The notes below the pieces were generated by a model. It saw nothing but the letters and a program-made list of their open reading frames with translations, was not told the DNA's origin and did not search any database. The position numbers and the translations under genes were made by a program. From assembly GCF_003057885.1 (NCBI RefSeq), contig NZ_QAGK01000009.1, forward strand, positions 91,446 to 155,445: 64,000 bases of DNA, given 5' to 3'. The stretch is from Oceaniglobus ichthyenteri (GTDB lineage Bacteria > Pseudomonadota > Alphaproteobacteria > Rhodobacterales > Rhodobacteraceae). Below, piece by piece: positions 8,349-17,209 of the stretch. How positions within the stretch are numbered: position 1 is the stretch's first letter; every line of letters starts with the position of its first letter.

Positions 8349-9134
8349 TTAGCCGCGCCAGCGCAACAGGCGCCGTTCAACCCGACCGATCACGAAACTG
8401 ACACTGACGCCGAGCACCGATAAAATCGCGACACCGGCGAACAAACGCTCCAGATCATAAAGCGATCCCGCCTCAAGGATATACGCCCCCACCCCGGTTT
8501 GCGCGCCCAGCATTTCGGCCGCCACCAACAGGATGATGGCAATCGCCAGACTGATCCGCAGCCCCGATAATATGCCCGGCATTGCCCCGGGCAGCACGAT
8601 CTTGCGCACGATGCTGAACCACGACAGGCCAAAACTCTGCCCCATGCGGATCAGCGTGCGATCCACGTTATCGACCGCGCCATAGGTGGCCACCACCGTG
8701 GGGGTAAAGGTGCCAAAGGCGATCAGCGCGTATTTGGATGCCTCATCAATGCCGAACCAGATCACAAACAACGGCAGCAGCGCGATTTTCGGGATCGGAA
8801 AGATCGCGGCCACCAACGGCACCAGCCCCGCCCGCGCATAGGAAAACAGCCCGATGGCAAATCCAATCAGCACCCCCGCCGTTACCCCAAATGCCGCCCC
8901 GACAGCCAACCGCGACAAAGACGGCAACAGATGATCCCACAACCGCCCCGACTGATAGAGCGATACAAACTCGGCCAACACATCGGACGGGCGCGGCAGG
9001 GTCAGGGATGAGATGACGCCCGTTGCCGTGCCCCATTCCACCAATGCGATCAGCGCGATGAACACTGCCGCGCCGATGCCGCGCTTGGCCTTGGGCGCGA
9101 AACCGCCGCCGCGAAAGGGAACCGGATCAGCCAT
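8349..9134 (-). CDS. ABC transporter permease (SsuC/TauC type)
   Basis: A 261-residue inner-membrane permease with about six hydrophobic segments. The cytoplasmic coupling loop matches the EAA motif region of the nitrate/sulfonate/taurine importers ('IGQSFGLSWFSIVRKIVLPGAMPGILSGLRIS'-like block around residues 160-195). Its start overlaps the ATPase gene end by 8 bases. With the two genes upstream it forms a complete binding-protein-dependent importer. The ligand is not evident from this subunit. Confidence 0.88.
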   Translation of the reverse strand: MADPVPFRGGGFAPKAKRGIGAAVFIALIALVEWGTATGVISSLTLPRPSDVLAEFVSLYQSGRLWDHLLPSLSRLAVGAAFGVTAGVLIGFAIGLFSYARAGLVPLVAAIFPIPKIALLPLFVIWFGIDEASKYALIAFGTFTPTVVATYGAVDNVDRTLIRMGQSFGLSWFSIVRKIVLPGAMPGILSGLRISLAIAIILLVAAEMLGAQTGVGAYILEAGSLYDLERLFAGVAILSVLGVSVSFVIGRVERRLLRWRG

Positions 9135-9894
9135 TGATCAGCTCTTGATCGGCGGCGCGGGCCTCATCGCGCATGACATCCCACAGGTGGGATTGATGGC
9201 GCACCAGATCCGGGTCATCGGCGCGGCGTTCGGCAAGATCGGTTTTTATATCCACCACCTCGGCAATGCGCCCCGGGCGGCGCGACAGCACAACAATGCG
9301 GTGGCCCAGGCGCACCGCCTCGGTCAAATTATGCGTCACATAAACAGCGGTAAAGGGTGCGCGCAGCCACAGCGCCACCAGATCATCCATCAGCAATTCA
9401 CGGGTTTGCGCATCAAGGGCCGACAGCGGTTCATCCATCAACATCACCGCCGGATTGACGGCCAAGGCACGCGCAATCGCCACCCGCTGTTTCATGCCAC
9501 CCGACAATTGCCGGGGCAGCGCGGTGCGAAAATCCGACAGGCGGGTGCGCGATAAAACATCGGTGACAATGCGGTCGGTTTCGCCTTTGGGCAGGCGATG
9601 ATCCTCAAGCGCGAGGCGCACGTTGCCCTCGACCGTGCGCCAAGGCAGCAGCGCGAAATCCTGAAACACATAGGTCAGCGGATTCAAACACCCCTCAGGC
9701 ACCCTGCCCGTTTGCAATATCTGCCCCCGGCTGGGCCGTTCCAACCCACCGATCAGCCGCAACAGCGTGGATTTGCCACAGCCTGACGGGCCGACAATGC
9801 ACAGAATGCGCCCGCCGGGGATATCCAGCGTGATATCGGATAAAACATCGGTGCGGTCATAGGAATGACCGACACCGACCAAAGACAATTCCAT
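9127..9894 (-). CDS. ABC transporter ATP-binding protein (SsuB/TauB type)
   Basis: A 255-residue ATPase. Walker A is 'GPSGCGKSTLLRLIGG', the signature is 'LSGGMKQRVAIARAL', Walker B plus D-loop is 'VMLMDEPLSALD', and the H-loop is 'VTHNLTEA'. It sits three bases after the binding-protein gene and overlaps the permease gene, so the three products should be made in step. The family is the nitrate/sulfonate/bicarbonate/taurine importers. Confidence 0.9.
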   Translation of the reverse strand: MELSLVGVGHSYDRTDVLSDITLDIPGGRILCIVGPSGCGKSTLLRLIGGLERPSRGQILQTGRVPEGCLNPLTYVFQDFALLPWRTVEGNVRLALEDHRLPKGETDRIVTDVLSRTRLSDFRTALPRQLSGGMKQRVAIARALAVNPAVMLMDEPLSALDAQTRELLMDDLVALWLRAPFTAVYVTHNLTEAVRLGHRIVVLSRRPGRIAEVVDIKTDLAERRADDPDLVRHQSHLWDVMRDEARAADQELING

Positions 9895-9897
9895 CTT

Positions 9898-10914
9898 TTA
9901 CGACATCTGCGGCGCGAAATCGGTGTTCACGATCGTATCAAGCGTGATCGCGTCATCCACCAGATCCTCGGCCTGAAACCAGGCCAGTTGATCGCGCAGT
10001 GACGCCATGTTCAGCGCGCCATCGCCGTTCAGCCGCATCGCACCATTCAGGATTGATGGCGCCGCTGCCTCGTAGGGGCGATCAGTGTAGACGTAGTTAT
10101 GGATCAGGCGCACCATGTCATCGCGCGCTTGCTCGCCTTGGGTTTTATCCACCAAAGCGGCGTTAAAATCGGCCACGCCTTTGGCAAAGACCGCCATGAA
10201 ATCACGGGTTTTGGCGGCCTCATCGGTGGTGTTCCTGGCCGAGGTGAACACGGTTGTCACCTGATAATTGGGCAGGTAATCGGCCACGTCGCCAATCATA
10301 TGCACAGCACCCGACCCGGCCAATGCCTTGGCGATATGGGGTACGATGGCCCAGCCATCCACCTGGCCCGATTTCATCGCGCCGATGATCGCGCCAACCT
10401 TTTGCAACGGCGTGAATTGCAATTCGATCCCTTCGCCCTGGGCCATTTTCGACCCCATATAGTGAAACGACGATCCGGCTTGGGTCACGGCCCATTTTTT
10501 CCCGGCCAACATCGCCGGTTCGGTGATGCCGTTTTGGAATGCCGCGTCAGACACCAGAATTTTCTGCCCGTCCACGCCCGGCTCTTCCTGCAACGCGCCA
10601 CCGATGACGCGCACGGCGCCCTTATCGGCCAAGGAGATCAGCGCGCCTGTCATGGCGGTTATGCCGAAATCCACATCACCACTGGCAATCGCCACGGCCA
10701 TCGGTTGCGCCGCATCGAAAAACCGCAATTCGGCATCCATGCCCGCGTCGGTGAAATATCCACGCTGCTCGGCCACAAAGCTGGCGGCGTGGCTGGTCAG
10801 GCGCAATGCGCCAACGACGGTTTTGGTGCCCGAGGCAATCGCGGGCGCGGCCAATGCGCCCGCGGCAACAGTGCCACCCATAAGGGCAAGAGTGCGACGT
10901 CTGGTGATGGTCAT
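9898..10914 (-). CDS. NMT1/TauA-like periplasmic substrate-binding protein
   Basis: A 338-residue periplasmic binding protein of the NMT1/SsuA/TauA fold. The N-terminus 'MTITRRRTLALMGGT' is a twin-arginine-like signal followed by an Ala-rich cleavage region near residue 28. 'FVAEQRGYFTDAGMDAELRFFDAAQPM' and 'SGDVDFGITAM' are the typical first-lobe blocks. It heads the three-gene ABC operon and lies 76 bases after the IclR gene on the same strand. Candidate ligands by family are sulfonates, thiamine precursors, aromatic acids or amines; none can be chosen from sequence alone. Confidence 0.85.
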   Translation of the reverse strand: MTITRRRTLALMGGTVAAGALAAPAIASGTKTVVGALRLTSHAASFVAEQRGYFTDAGMDAELRFFDAAQPMAVAIASGDVDFGITAMTGALISLADKGAVRVIGGALQEEPGVDGQKILVSDAAFQNGITEPAMLAGKKWAVTQAGSSFHYMGSKMAQGEGIELQFTPLQKVGAIIGAMKSGQVDGWAIVPHIAKALAGSGAVHMIGDVADYLPNYQVTTVFTSARNTTDEAAKTRDFMAVFAKGVADFNAALVDKTQGEQARDDMVRLIHNYVYTDRPYEAAAPSILNGAMRLNGDGALNMASLRDQLAWFQAEDLVDDAITLDTIVNTDFAPQMS

Positions 10915-10990
10915 GGTGGATACTCCCGTGCTTTTGGCCTGTGCGACCGGTTGGCGGGCAGCATGGTCTTTGACGGCGCAAGGTCAAGGC

Positions 10991-11773
10991 TTAGCTGACC
11001 AGCAGGTCTGACAAATCTTTTGCGGCCTTTTGCAATTGCGGCAAATCGGCATGCAGCGCCGCCAGATTGCGCCGTTGCACCGGCGCATGGATCGACAGTG
11101 TCGAAACCACCCGCCCCTGCGGATCAAGAATGGGAACCGCAATGGCTGTCATGCCATCCATGAATTCTTCGTTATCGGTTGAAAACCCACGTTCACGAAT
11201 CGCCGCGATTTCGGCCTGTAACAGAATGGGATCGGTGATTGTTTTATCGGTATGGCGCACCAACGGCGCGGCCGAAACGATCCGGTCAAGATATCCGGGT
11301 TTCAGGGAACTCAGGTACATTTTGCCACTGGCGGTGCAATGAAACGGCACTTGGGTGCCGATGGGCAACTGAATGCGCAGGGGCCATTTTGTTTCGACGC
11401 GATCGAGATAAATCATCGATTCACGGTCGGGCGTGGAAATATTACAGGTTTCCCCGACGCGGTCGGCCAGAGCATTCAAGATTGCCAACCGCGCTGTGCG
11501 TACATGCAGGCTGGACAAAATATTCACCGCCAACCGGCGCAACCGGCGCCCCGGCCCATAAGATCGGCCATCCAGATCCCGTTGCAGGAACCCTTCGGCC
11601 TCGCAGGTGTGCAACAGCCGGTGAATGGTCGGCTTTGGCAGGCCCAGCGCCGCACCCAGATCAGCAGGGCTGACCGGGGTGCCGACACGCGCTACTTCTT
11701 CCAAGAGCAACAGCAACCGCATGTTGGTGGGGATTTGCCCCTGCTCCTGGTCCGTGTTTGCATCTTCTGGCAT
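10991..11773 (-). CDS. IclR family transcriptional regulator
   Basis: A 260-residue regulator with an N-terminal winged helix ('RLLLLLEEVARVGTPVSPADLGAALGLPKPTIHRLL', residues 18-55) and a C-terminal GAF-like ligand domain ('RIQLPIGTQVPFHCTASGKMYL', 'GFSTDNEEFMDGMTAIAVPI'). It follows dctM by 15 bases and precedes the ABC operon, so it is probably read with the TRAP genes. It is the best candidate to bind the inverted repeat at 15203-15221 in the dctP/GMC divergent region and to sense the imported compound. Confidence 0.9.
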   Translation of the reverse strand: MPEDANTDQEQGQIPTNMRLLLLLEEVARVGTPVSPADLGAALGLPKPTIHRLLHTCEAEGFLQRDLDGRSYGPGRRLRRLAVNILSSLHVRTARLAILNALADRVGETCNISTPDRESMIYLDRVETKWPLRIQLPIGTQVPFHCTASGKMYLSSLKPGYLDRIVSAAPLVRHTDKTITDPILLQAEIAAIRERGFSTDNEEFMDGMTAIAVPILDPQGRVVSTLSIHAPVQRRNLAALHADLPQLQKAAKDLSDLLVS

Positions 11774-11788
11774 GGTATTGCCTTTCCC

Positions 11789-13156
11789 TTATCCCCCGAT
11801 TTGCGGGACAAGCATCAATGCAAGGTTTGGCGTCAAGGCAACGATGATCCAGACACCAATCAGCGCGGCAAGATATGGCACGGTATAGCGCAACAACCGG
11901 AAATATGGCACGCCGGTCACCCCGCTTGCGACATATAGGTTCAGACCATAGGGCGGCGTGATGAACCCGATGGAAGCGCCGATCAGAAAGATCACCGAAA
12001 AGTGGACCGGATCAATCCCGACAGTTGCCGCAATCGGGGCCAGGATCGGTGCAAGAATGATCGTAACCGGCAGTGATTCCAATACCATGCCCGATACGAA
12101 CACGATGGCCATTGATGTGAACAGCACAGCGTAATATCCGCCCATGCCGGTGACAAAAGTGCCGATCACCTCCTGTGCGCCAAGCAGCGAAAGGTTTTGC
12201 TGCATCACCACCGAGATTCCGATCAGCGGTGCCAGAATGCCGGTAATCTGTGCACTGCGCATGGTGATTGACGGCACTTCGGACAACTTGAACCCTTCGA
12301 CAACGGCCATATCGGCATATGTCTTTTCATCGACCGGCGTGTCATTGCCATGATTGTGCATGATCTTGTTCAACGGATAACAGATCAGCCCGACAATGAG
12401 GCAAAAGCCAACCGTCACAGCCGCCGCTTCGGTGGGGGAAAATTTGCCGGTATAAATGCCGTACAACACCAATCCGATCGCGAAAAAGCCCAGCCATGCG
12501 CCGAACGCGGTTTTCAAAATCCGCTCAAGCCGCAGAGGAATGAGATAGCCCCAGCCATTGATCGTGCAGATGATCCAGGCCGCCGCCATCATCGCCAGAA
12601 CCATCAACGCACCGGGAACGATGCCCGCGATGAACAGGTCGGAAATCGACAGGCCCATGAGATAGCCATAGACGATGAAAATGATCGATGGGGGAATGAT
12701 GATCCCCACTGTGCCGCCTGCTGCTGCGGTGGCCGCGGAAAACCGTTCATCATATCCGCCCTTTACCATTTCGGGGTGCAACATTGATCCGATGGTGGCA
12801 GTTGTCGCGCTGTTTGATCCCGAAATCGCGGCAAACAACCCACAGGCGCCGATGCTGGCCATGGCCAACCCACCGCGCAGCCACCCAAGACAAGAATAGG
12901 CAAAATCCGAAAGCCGCCGTGCAATACCGGATTTGTTGATCAAATCCCCGGTCAGAATGAACAAAGGCATCGCCAACAGGGCAAACCCTTTGACAAACAC
13001 ATTGGACAATTCGGCACCCACGTTATCAAGGGTCTGACCCAGAACAAACGTCGTGCCAATTACCCAATAGCCGATAACCAGAAACACCGGCACGCCCAGC
13101 ATGAACAAAAACGTGACGCCCAGCGAAATCACTGTGATAATCGTTGCATCGGTCAT
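11789..13156 (-). CDS. dctM: TRAP transporter large permease DctM
   Basis: A 455-residue, roughly 12-segment membrane subunit of a Na+-driven TRAP importer. 'PLFILTGDLINKSGIARRL', 'GLFAAISGSNSATTATIGSMLHPEM' and 'GIIIPPSIIFIVYGYL' are core DctM blocks. The true start is ATG 13156, which overlaps the dctQ stop (TGATG); the longer open frame upstream is antisense/dctQ-frame noise. It forms one operon with dctQ, dctP and the IclR gene. Confidence 0.92.
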   Translation of the reverse strand: MTDATIITVISLGVTFLFMLGVPVFLVIGYWVIGTTFVLGQTLDNVGAELSNVFVKGFALLAMPLFILTGDLINKSGIARRLSDFAYSCLGWLRGGLAMASIGACGLFAAISGSNSATTATIGSMLHPEMVKGGYDERFSAATAAAGGTVGIIIPPSIIFIVYGYLMGLSISDLFIAGIVPGALMVLAMMAAAWIICTINGWGYLIPLRLERILKTAFGAWLGFFAIGLVLYGIYTGKFSPTEAAAVTVGFCLIVGLICYPLNKIMHNHGNDTPVDEKTYADMAVVEGFKLSEVPSITMRSAQITGILAPLIGISVVMQQNLSLLGAQEVIGTFVTGMGGYYAVLFTSMAIVFVSGMVLESLPVTIILAPILAPIAATVGIDPVHFSVIFLIGASIGFITPPYGLNLYVASGVTGVPYFRLLRYTVPYLAALIGVWIIVALTPNLALMLVPQIGG

Positions 13157-13824
13157 CACACATCGCCTCCGATAACGGCTTGTTTTATCATGATTTCGCC
13201 TGATCTGTAATTGCGCCAATCCTCTATCCAGTTTTCCATCACCCGCGCCGCCATCAGCAAAAATGCAATCGGCACGGTGATCAGAAACCACCATTTCATG
13301 AAGTTGTCCGTGCCTTCGAGAATCTGAAAATTGTCGGCCGCATTTGCCGTAACGCGTGATCCGGTAACCACGACGATGATGCAAAAGACCAGCCAAAGCA
13401 CCGCATCCAAGGACAGGCAAAACATTTGCGCCGGGCGCGGCATGTTGGTGCGAAATTCGTTGAACGCCAAATGTGTGCGCAGTTTGATGTTATAGGCACA
13501 GCCAAACCACGTCATCACCAGAAACAGAACCGGCGGAAATGTGGTTGACCAAGGTTCCTGCACCGAAAACACAAACCGCCGCACCACTTCGACACAGATG
13601 ATCGCGGCAATGCCAAGATAGGTGTAAACCATGACGGTGCGTTCAAAATGCCGTTCGATAAAGGGAACCAGACGATAGATTGTCATCACCAGAAATGCGC
13701 CCAACAATGTGAACGCAGTGCCAACAACCCACGCCCCTTCCGTGCGCAAAGCTTGGGTGATCGCCCACCAATCACCACTAAACAGCGTCGGCACAACGGC
13801 CGCAGCTTCGGACCATATTGACAT
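13156..13824 (-). CDS. dctQ: TRAP transporter small permease DctQ
   Basis: A 222-residue small membrane subunit with four to five hydrophobic segments. It is somewhat longer than typical DctQ (150-200), with an N-terminal extension before the first segment. Identification rests on hydropathy, the motif 'TWFGCAYNIKLRTHLAFNEF' (the conserved 'R-x-H-L' loop of DctQ) and its place between dctP and dctM. It couples with DctM by a one-base overlap. Confidence 0.85.
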   Translation of the reverse strand: MSIWSEAAAVVPTLFSGDWWAITQALRTEGAWVVGTAFTLLGAFLVMTIYRLVPFIERHFERTVMVYTYLGIAAIICVEVVRRFVFSVQEPWSTTFPPVLFLVMTWFGCAYNIKLRTHLAFNEFRTNMPRPAQMFCLSLDAVLWLVFCIIVVVTGSRVTANAADNFQILEGTDNFMKWWFLITVPIAFLLMAARVMENWIEDWRNYRSGEIMIKQAVIGGDV

Positions 13825-13885
13825 GGTCTGCCCCTCTTTCGGTTGGCCGCCGCCGTTTGCCGGAGGTTCGGGCCAAGTTTGAAAC

Positions 13886-13910
13886 AGGTCGGCCCACGAC
13901 AGGCCGACCT
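13886..13910 (-). promoter_or_regulatory. Intercistronic hairpin between dctP and dctQ
   Basis: A perfect 9-bp stem (AGGTCGGCC/GGCCGACCT) with a 7-base loop, 17 bases after the dctP stop. Such a structure would protect the upstream mRNA or partly terminate, giving more binding protein than permease. It has no T tract, so partial termination or 3' end stabilisation is the likely role. Confidence 0.6.
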
Positions 13911-13926
13911 TGAATTTAAGTGATGA

Positions 13927-15159
13927 TCAGCCTTTCCACCAACGGCGGGGCTCTACGTTTTCGGCCAGCGTGTCTTTTGGAATTTCGCGGGCGATATTGT
14001 AGATATCCTGATAGGTGTCATGCCCACCGGACCAGCCGTTCAGGCGCTCGCGCCACTGTTCCCACAACTGCGGCTGGAACTCGGGCGAACACATTTCTTC
14101 GGCCTTCTTGATTTCGGCATCCGACAAGGTGGCGACGCGCACGCCCTCGTTGGCGAAAATGGTGTTCGGCAACTGCGGCGTTGAGAAGCCGACAGTGTTG
14201 ACCAGTGCCGCCTCGTTCGCGCCCTGCACATGCACCTGCGCCCAATACGCCGATTCCATCACCGCCTCTTGCAGCTCTTCGTTCAGCGCATCCCATGCCT
14301 TCATGGTCATCGCGGTGTGTTCGGTGCCGCAGAAGAATTTCAGATCGACACATTGTGATACCACAGGCGCCATCCCGGCATAGGCCACCGCAGAAGCCCA
14401 GGTTTCAGCGCCATCAATCAGGCCCTGACGCAGACCATCAAGGGTTTCTTCCCACGCCACGGGAACCGGATTAAGCTGCATGGCCTCCATCGCGATGCGC
14501 CCCAACTGGGTGCCGGTCACGCGGTTCTTGGTGCCTGCCAACTGATCGATGCTTGTCACCGTCTCGCGGTCTTTCCAGGACAGACCCAAGTTGATGCCAC
14601 GCAGTTCAGCATGGGAAAACAGGAATTTCATCCCATGGCGCCGCTCAAGCGGTTCGCGCAACAGGCGCACCGAATCGGGATGATACAGGAAATGGTACTG
14701 TGACGCGCGGCTTGGGAACATATACGCATAATCCAGCACGTTGTAATACGGCGCACCGCCCGATGAGTTCTGGGTGGACGCGGCAATCATATCAACGATG
14801 CCCTGCTGTGCTTTTTCAACACATGCGGTCTGGCTACAGATCTGGTTATCCCCAATGAATTCAACGCGAATTTCGCCATCCGTGCGGCTTTCCAGATCCC
14901 GCGCGAATTCCAACGCGCCCATCCGTTCAACCAGCAGGTTACGGGCGTTGAAACCCGACGCGCCCATCTTGAATGTGTGCTTTGGCTCTTTTGCGAACCG
15001 CTTTTCATAGGTCGATTCAGCGGCCTTGGCCAGGTTTGCGATGCTTACGGCACCACCAAACGTGCCAGCCGCCAACAACGTGCTTGACATGCCGTACTGG
15101 CCTGCAAGTTTGAAAAGGTCACGGCGCGAAATGCCAGCAAGTGCTTTGGAAACTTTCAT
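13927..15159 (-). CDS. dctP: TRAP transporter substrate-binding protein DctP
   Basis: A 410-residue periplasmic receptor. A twin-arginine signal is clear ('ISRRDLFKLAGQ', then a hydrophobic stretch to about residue 47, 'AKAAES'). The DctP fold is seen in 'DLESRTDGEIRVEFIGDNQICSQ', 'KNRVTGTQLGRIAMEAMQLNPVPV' (the Arg/Pro binding block near residues 210-235) and 'ETWASAVAYAGM'. It is longer than usual (320-360) owing to an extra N-terminal segment. It is the first gene of dctPQM-iclR and is divergent from the GMC oxidoreductase. Confidence 0.9.
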   Translation of the reverse strand: MKVSKALAGISRRDLFKLAGQYGMSSTLLAAGTFGGAVSIANLAKAAESTYEKRFAKEPKHTFKMGASGFNARNLLVERMGALEFARDLESRTDGEIRVEFIGDNQICSQTACVEKAQQGIVDMIAASTQNSSGGAPYYNVLDYAYMFPSRASQYHFLYHPDSVRLLREPLERRHGMKFLFSHAELRGINLGLSWKDRETVTSIDQLAGTKNRVTGTQLGRIAMEAMQLNPVPVAWEETLDGLRQGLIDGAETWASAVAYAGMAPVVSQCVDLKFFCGTEHTAMTMKAWDALNEELQEAVMESAYWAQVHVQGANEAALVNTVGFSTPQLPNTIFANEGVRVATLSDAEIKKAEEMCSPEFQPQLWEQWRERLNGWSGGHDTYQDIYNIAREIPKDTLAENVEPRRWWKG

Positions 15160-15202
15160 TTTATCCTCCCTGAAAGTGCTTGATCGTAAGGTTCGTCAAT
15201 TA

Positions 15203-15221
15203 TTGAGACGTATCGTTTCAA
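15203..15221. promoter_or_regulatory. Inverted-repeat operator in the dctP/GMC divergent region
   Basis: TTGAGACG-TAT-CGTTTCAA: two 8-base arms matching at 7 of 8 positions, with a 3-base spacer, midway between the divergent starts of dctP (15159) and the GMC gene (15285). Size and position fit a dimeric regulator controlling both directions. The nearby IclR protein is the natural candidate, by inference. Confidence 0.6.
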
Positions 15222-15284
15222 AAAACACTATTCGTGGAATTTGATTCTGTATAGGGTTTTCTTCACATACTTGGAGGGAATCGT

Positions 15285-16880
15285 ATGCAAGACGCGGATT
15301 ACATCGTTGTGGGGGCCGGATCGGCGGGATGCGTGGTGGCAAACCGGTTAAGCGCGGATCCTTCGGTAAAGGTTGTTCTGCTTGAGGCAGGCGGGCGCGA
15401 TCTGAATCCCTGGATTCACATTCCTGTCGGGTATTTCAAAACCATCCATAACCCGTCGGTCGACTGGTGTTACAAAACCGAACCCGATCCGGGTTTGAAT
15501 GGCCGGTCCATCGAATGGCCCCGTGGCAAGGTTCTGGGCGGTTCATCCTCGCTGAACGGGCTTCTTTATGTGCGCGGACAACCTCAGGATTATGACCGTT
15601 GGGCGCAAATGGGCAATCGTGGCTGGGGCTGGGACGAGATTTTGCCGCTGTTCAAACGGGCCGAAAACAATGAGCGCGGCGCCGATGAATACCATGGCGA
15701 TCAGGGTCCGCTTTCGGTGTCGAACATGCGTATTCAGCGGCCGATCTGCGATGCATGGGTCGCGGCGGCGCAATCGGCGGGCTATCCGTTCAACCCCGAT
15801 TATAACGGCGAAACCCAGGAAGGCGTTGGATATTTCCAGCTGACCTCGAAAAATGGCCGGCGGTGCAGTGCCGCTGTTGCCTATCTTAACCCGGTGAAAT
15901 CCCGATCAAACCTGCAGATCATCACCCACGCCCAAGTCGAAAAAATTGAACTCGAGGGCAAAAAAGCCACGGGGGTGACCTATCGCGATAAATCCGGAAC
16001 GTTGAAAACCATCAATGCACGCCGCGAAATCATATTGTCGGGCGGCGCGATCAATTCACCACAATTGCTTATGCTGTCGGGGATTGGCCCGGGCGAACAG
16101 CTGCGCGAAAACGGGATCGAGGTGGCGCACGATTTGCCCGGTGTCGGCCAGAATATGCAGGATCACCTGCAGGCGCGGCTTGTCTATAAATGTAATGAAC
16201 CGACCCTGAATGACGAGGTGCGCGGCATCTTCAATCAGGCACGAATCGGGCTGAAATATCTGATGTTCCGGTCCGGCCCGATGACCATGGCCGCCAGTCT
16301 GGCCACCGGATTCATGCGCACCCGCGAAGATCTGGAAACCCCTGACATTCAATTTCACGTACAGCCCCTGTCGGCGGAAAATCCCGGCAAAGGTGCCGAT
16401 CTGTTTTCGGCTTTTACCATGTCGGTATGTCAACTGCGCCCCGAAAGCCGGGGCGAAATTCGCCTGGCCGGGCCGGACCCGCGCCAGTACCCGAAAATCA
16501 TACCCAACTATCTCAGCACCGAAACCGACTGTCGCACCATCGTCGCGGGCGTAAACATTGCCCGCACCATCGCACGCCACGCGCCGCTGACCTCAAAGAT
16601 ATCGACCGAATATCGCCCCAATCCATCCCTGCCGATGGATGATTATGACGCGACATTGGATTGGGCGCGCAGCAATACCGCGTCAATCTATCATCCCGCG
16701 GGCACATGCAAAATGGGCCAGGGCAGCGACGCGGTGGTTGATTCAGAATTGCGCGTTCACGGCATTTCGGGCCTGCGCGTCGCAGATTGTTCGATCATGC
16801 CTGAGATCGTTTCAGGAAACACAAACGCCCCCGCCATCATGATCGGCGAAAAGTGCAGCGATCTGATCCGCGCGACGTGA
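15285..16880 (+). CDS. GMC family FAD-dependent oxidoreductase (choline dehydrogenase-like)
   Basis: A 531-residue flavoprotein that oxidises an alcohol group. The N-terminal FAD motif is 'YIVVGAGSAGCVVANRLS', GMC signature 1 is 'GKVLGGSSSLNGLLYVRG' (residues about 80-97), and signature 2 is 'GGAINSPQLLMLSGIGP'. The C-terminal catalytic His region 'IYHPAGTCKMG' and the Asn in 'SGNTNAPAIMIGEK' are intact. TTGGAGGGAATCGT precedes the start. Divergent from a TRAP importer with a shared operator, it probably oxidises the imported alcohol or polyol. BetA itself is less likely because no betB or betI is nearby. Confidence 0.88.
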   Translation: MQDADYIVVGAGSAGCVVANRLSADPSVKVVLLEAGGRDLNPWIHIPVGYFKTIHNPSVDWCYKTEPDPGLNGRSIEWPRGKVLGGSSSLNGLLYVRGQPQDYDRWAQMGNRGWGWDEILPLFKRAENNERGADEYHGDQGPLSVSNMRIQRPICDAWVAAAQSAGYPFNPDYNGETQEGVGYFQLTSKNGRRCSAAVAYLNPVKSRSNLQIITHAQVEKIELEGKKATGVTYRDKSGTLKTINARREIILSGGAINSPQLLMLSGIGPGEQLRENGIEVAHDLPGVGQNMQDHLQARLVYKCNEPTLNDEVRGIFNQARIGLKYLMFRSGPMTMAASLATGFMRTREDLETPDIQFHVQPLSAENPGKGADLFSAFTMSVCQLRPESRGEIRLAGPDPRQYPKIIPNYLSTETDCRTIVAGVNIARTIARHAPLTSKISTEYRPNPSLPMDDYDATLDWARSNTASIYHPAGTCKMGQGSDAVVDSELRVHGISGLRVADCSIMPEIVSGNTNAPAIMIGEKCSDLIRAT

Positions 16881-16895
16881 ATGAAACATTCCAAA

Positions 16896-16931
16896 CCGCG
16901 CTCTTTCACAGAGAAAATCGAAAGGGCGCGG
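16896..16931 (+). terminator. Hairpin after the GMC oxidoreductase gene
   Basis: A 12-base stem (CCGCGCTCTTTC/GAAAGGGCGCGG, one G-T pair) around a 12-base loop, 15 bases after the stop. There is no U run, so it may be a Rho-independent terminator of low efficiency or an mRNA-stabilising end. Nothing else is seen between it and the tRNA. Confidence 0.5.
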
Positions 16932-17048
16932 GGCCTGCACATGCTGACGTCCCAGCATTCCAACGTTTCTAATGCAAACGAACAGGTTTAGGTGCCGTCA
17001 CCGCGCAAATCGGTTACAGACAAACTCAGGATAAACCAAAAGAATAAG

Positions 17049-17134
17049 TGGTGCGGCTGAGAAGACTCGAACTTCCACGGGTGTTACCCCACAGCGACCT
17101 CAACGCTGCGCGTCTACCATTCCGCCACAGCCGC
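17049..17134 (-). tRNA. tRNA-Leu (anticodon GAG)
   Basis: An 86-nt cloverleaf with encoded CCA. The acceptor stem is GCGGCTG/CAGCCGC with discriminator A, the anticodon stem CAGCG/CGCTG encloses loop TTGAGGT (anticodon GAG, reading CUC/CUU). A long variable arm (GTGGGG...CACCCGTG region) typical of class II leucine tRNA is present, as is GTTCGAGTC in the T loop. No integrase or att duplication is visible beside it. Confidence 0.97.
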
Positions 17135-17145
17135 ACATACGGTCT

Positions 17146-17197
17146 GGCGGCGGTGTAGTATACGCCGCCGCCCGTGTGAAGCCCCTTTTTCAAAGGG
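17146..17197 (-). terminator. Two hairpins between the PG-binding gene and tRNA-Leu
   Basis: On the minus strand the transcript of the PG-binding gene first meets a CCCTTT/AAAGGG hairpin (17182-17197) and then a stronger GGCGGCGG/CCGCCGCC hairpin (17146-17172), just before the tRNA 5' end. They likely end the upstream mRNA or help define the tRNA precursor. No T tract. Confidence 0.5.
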
Positions 17198-17209
17198 CGT
17201 CACATTTGC

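Noticed and set aside
17049..17134. tRNA-Leu as attachment site of an integrated element
   Set aside because: No integrase, no repeated tRNA 3' end and no change in gene style on either side; both flanks are ordinary core genes.
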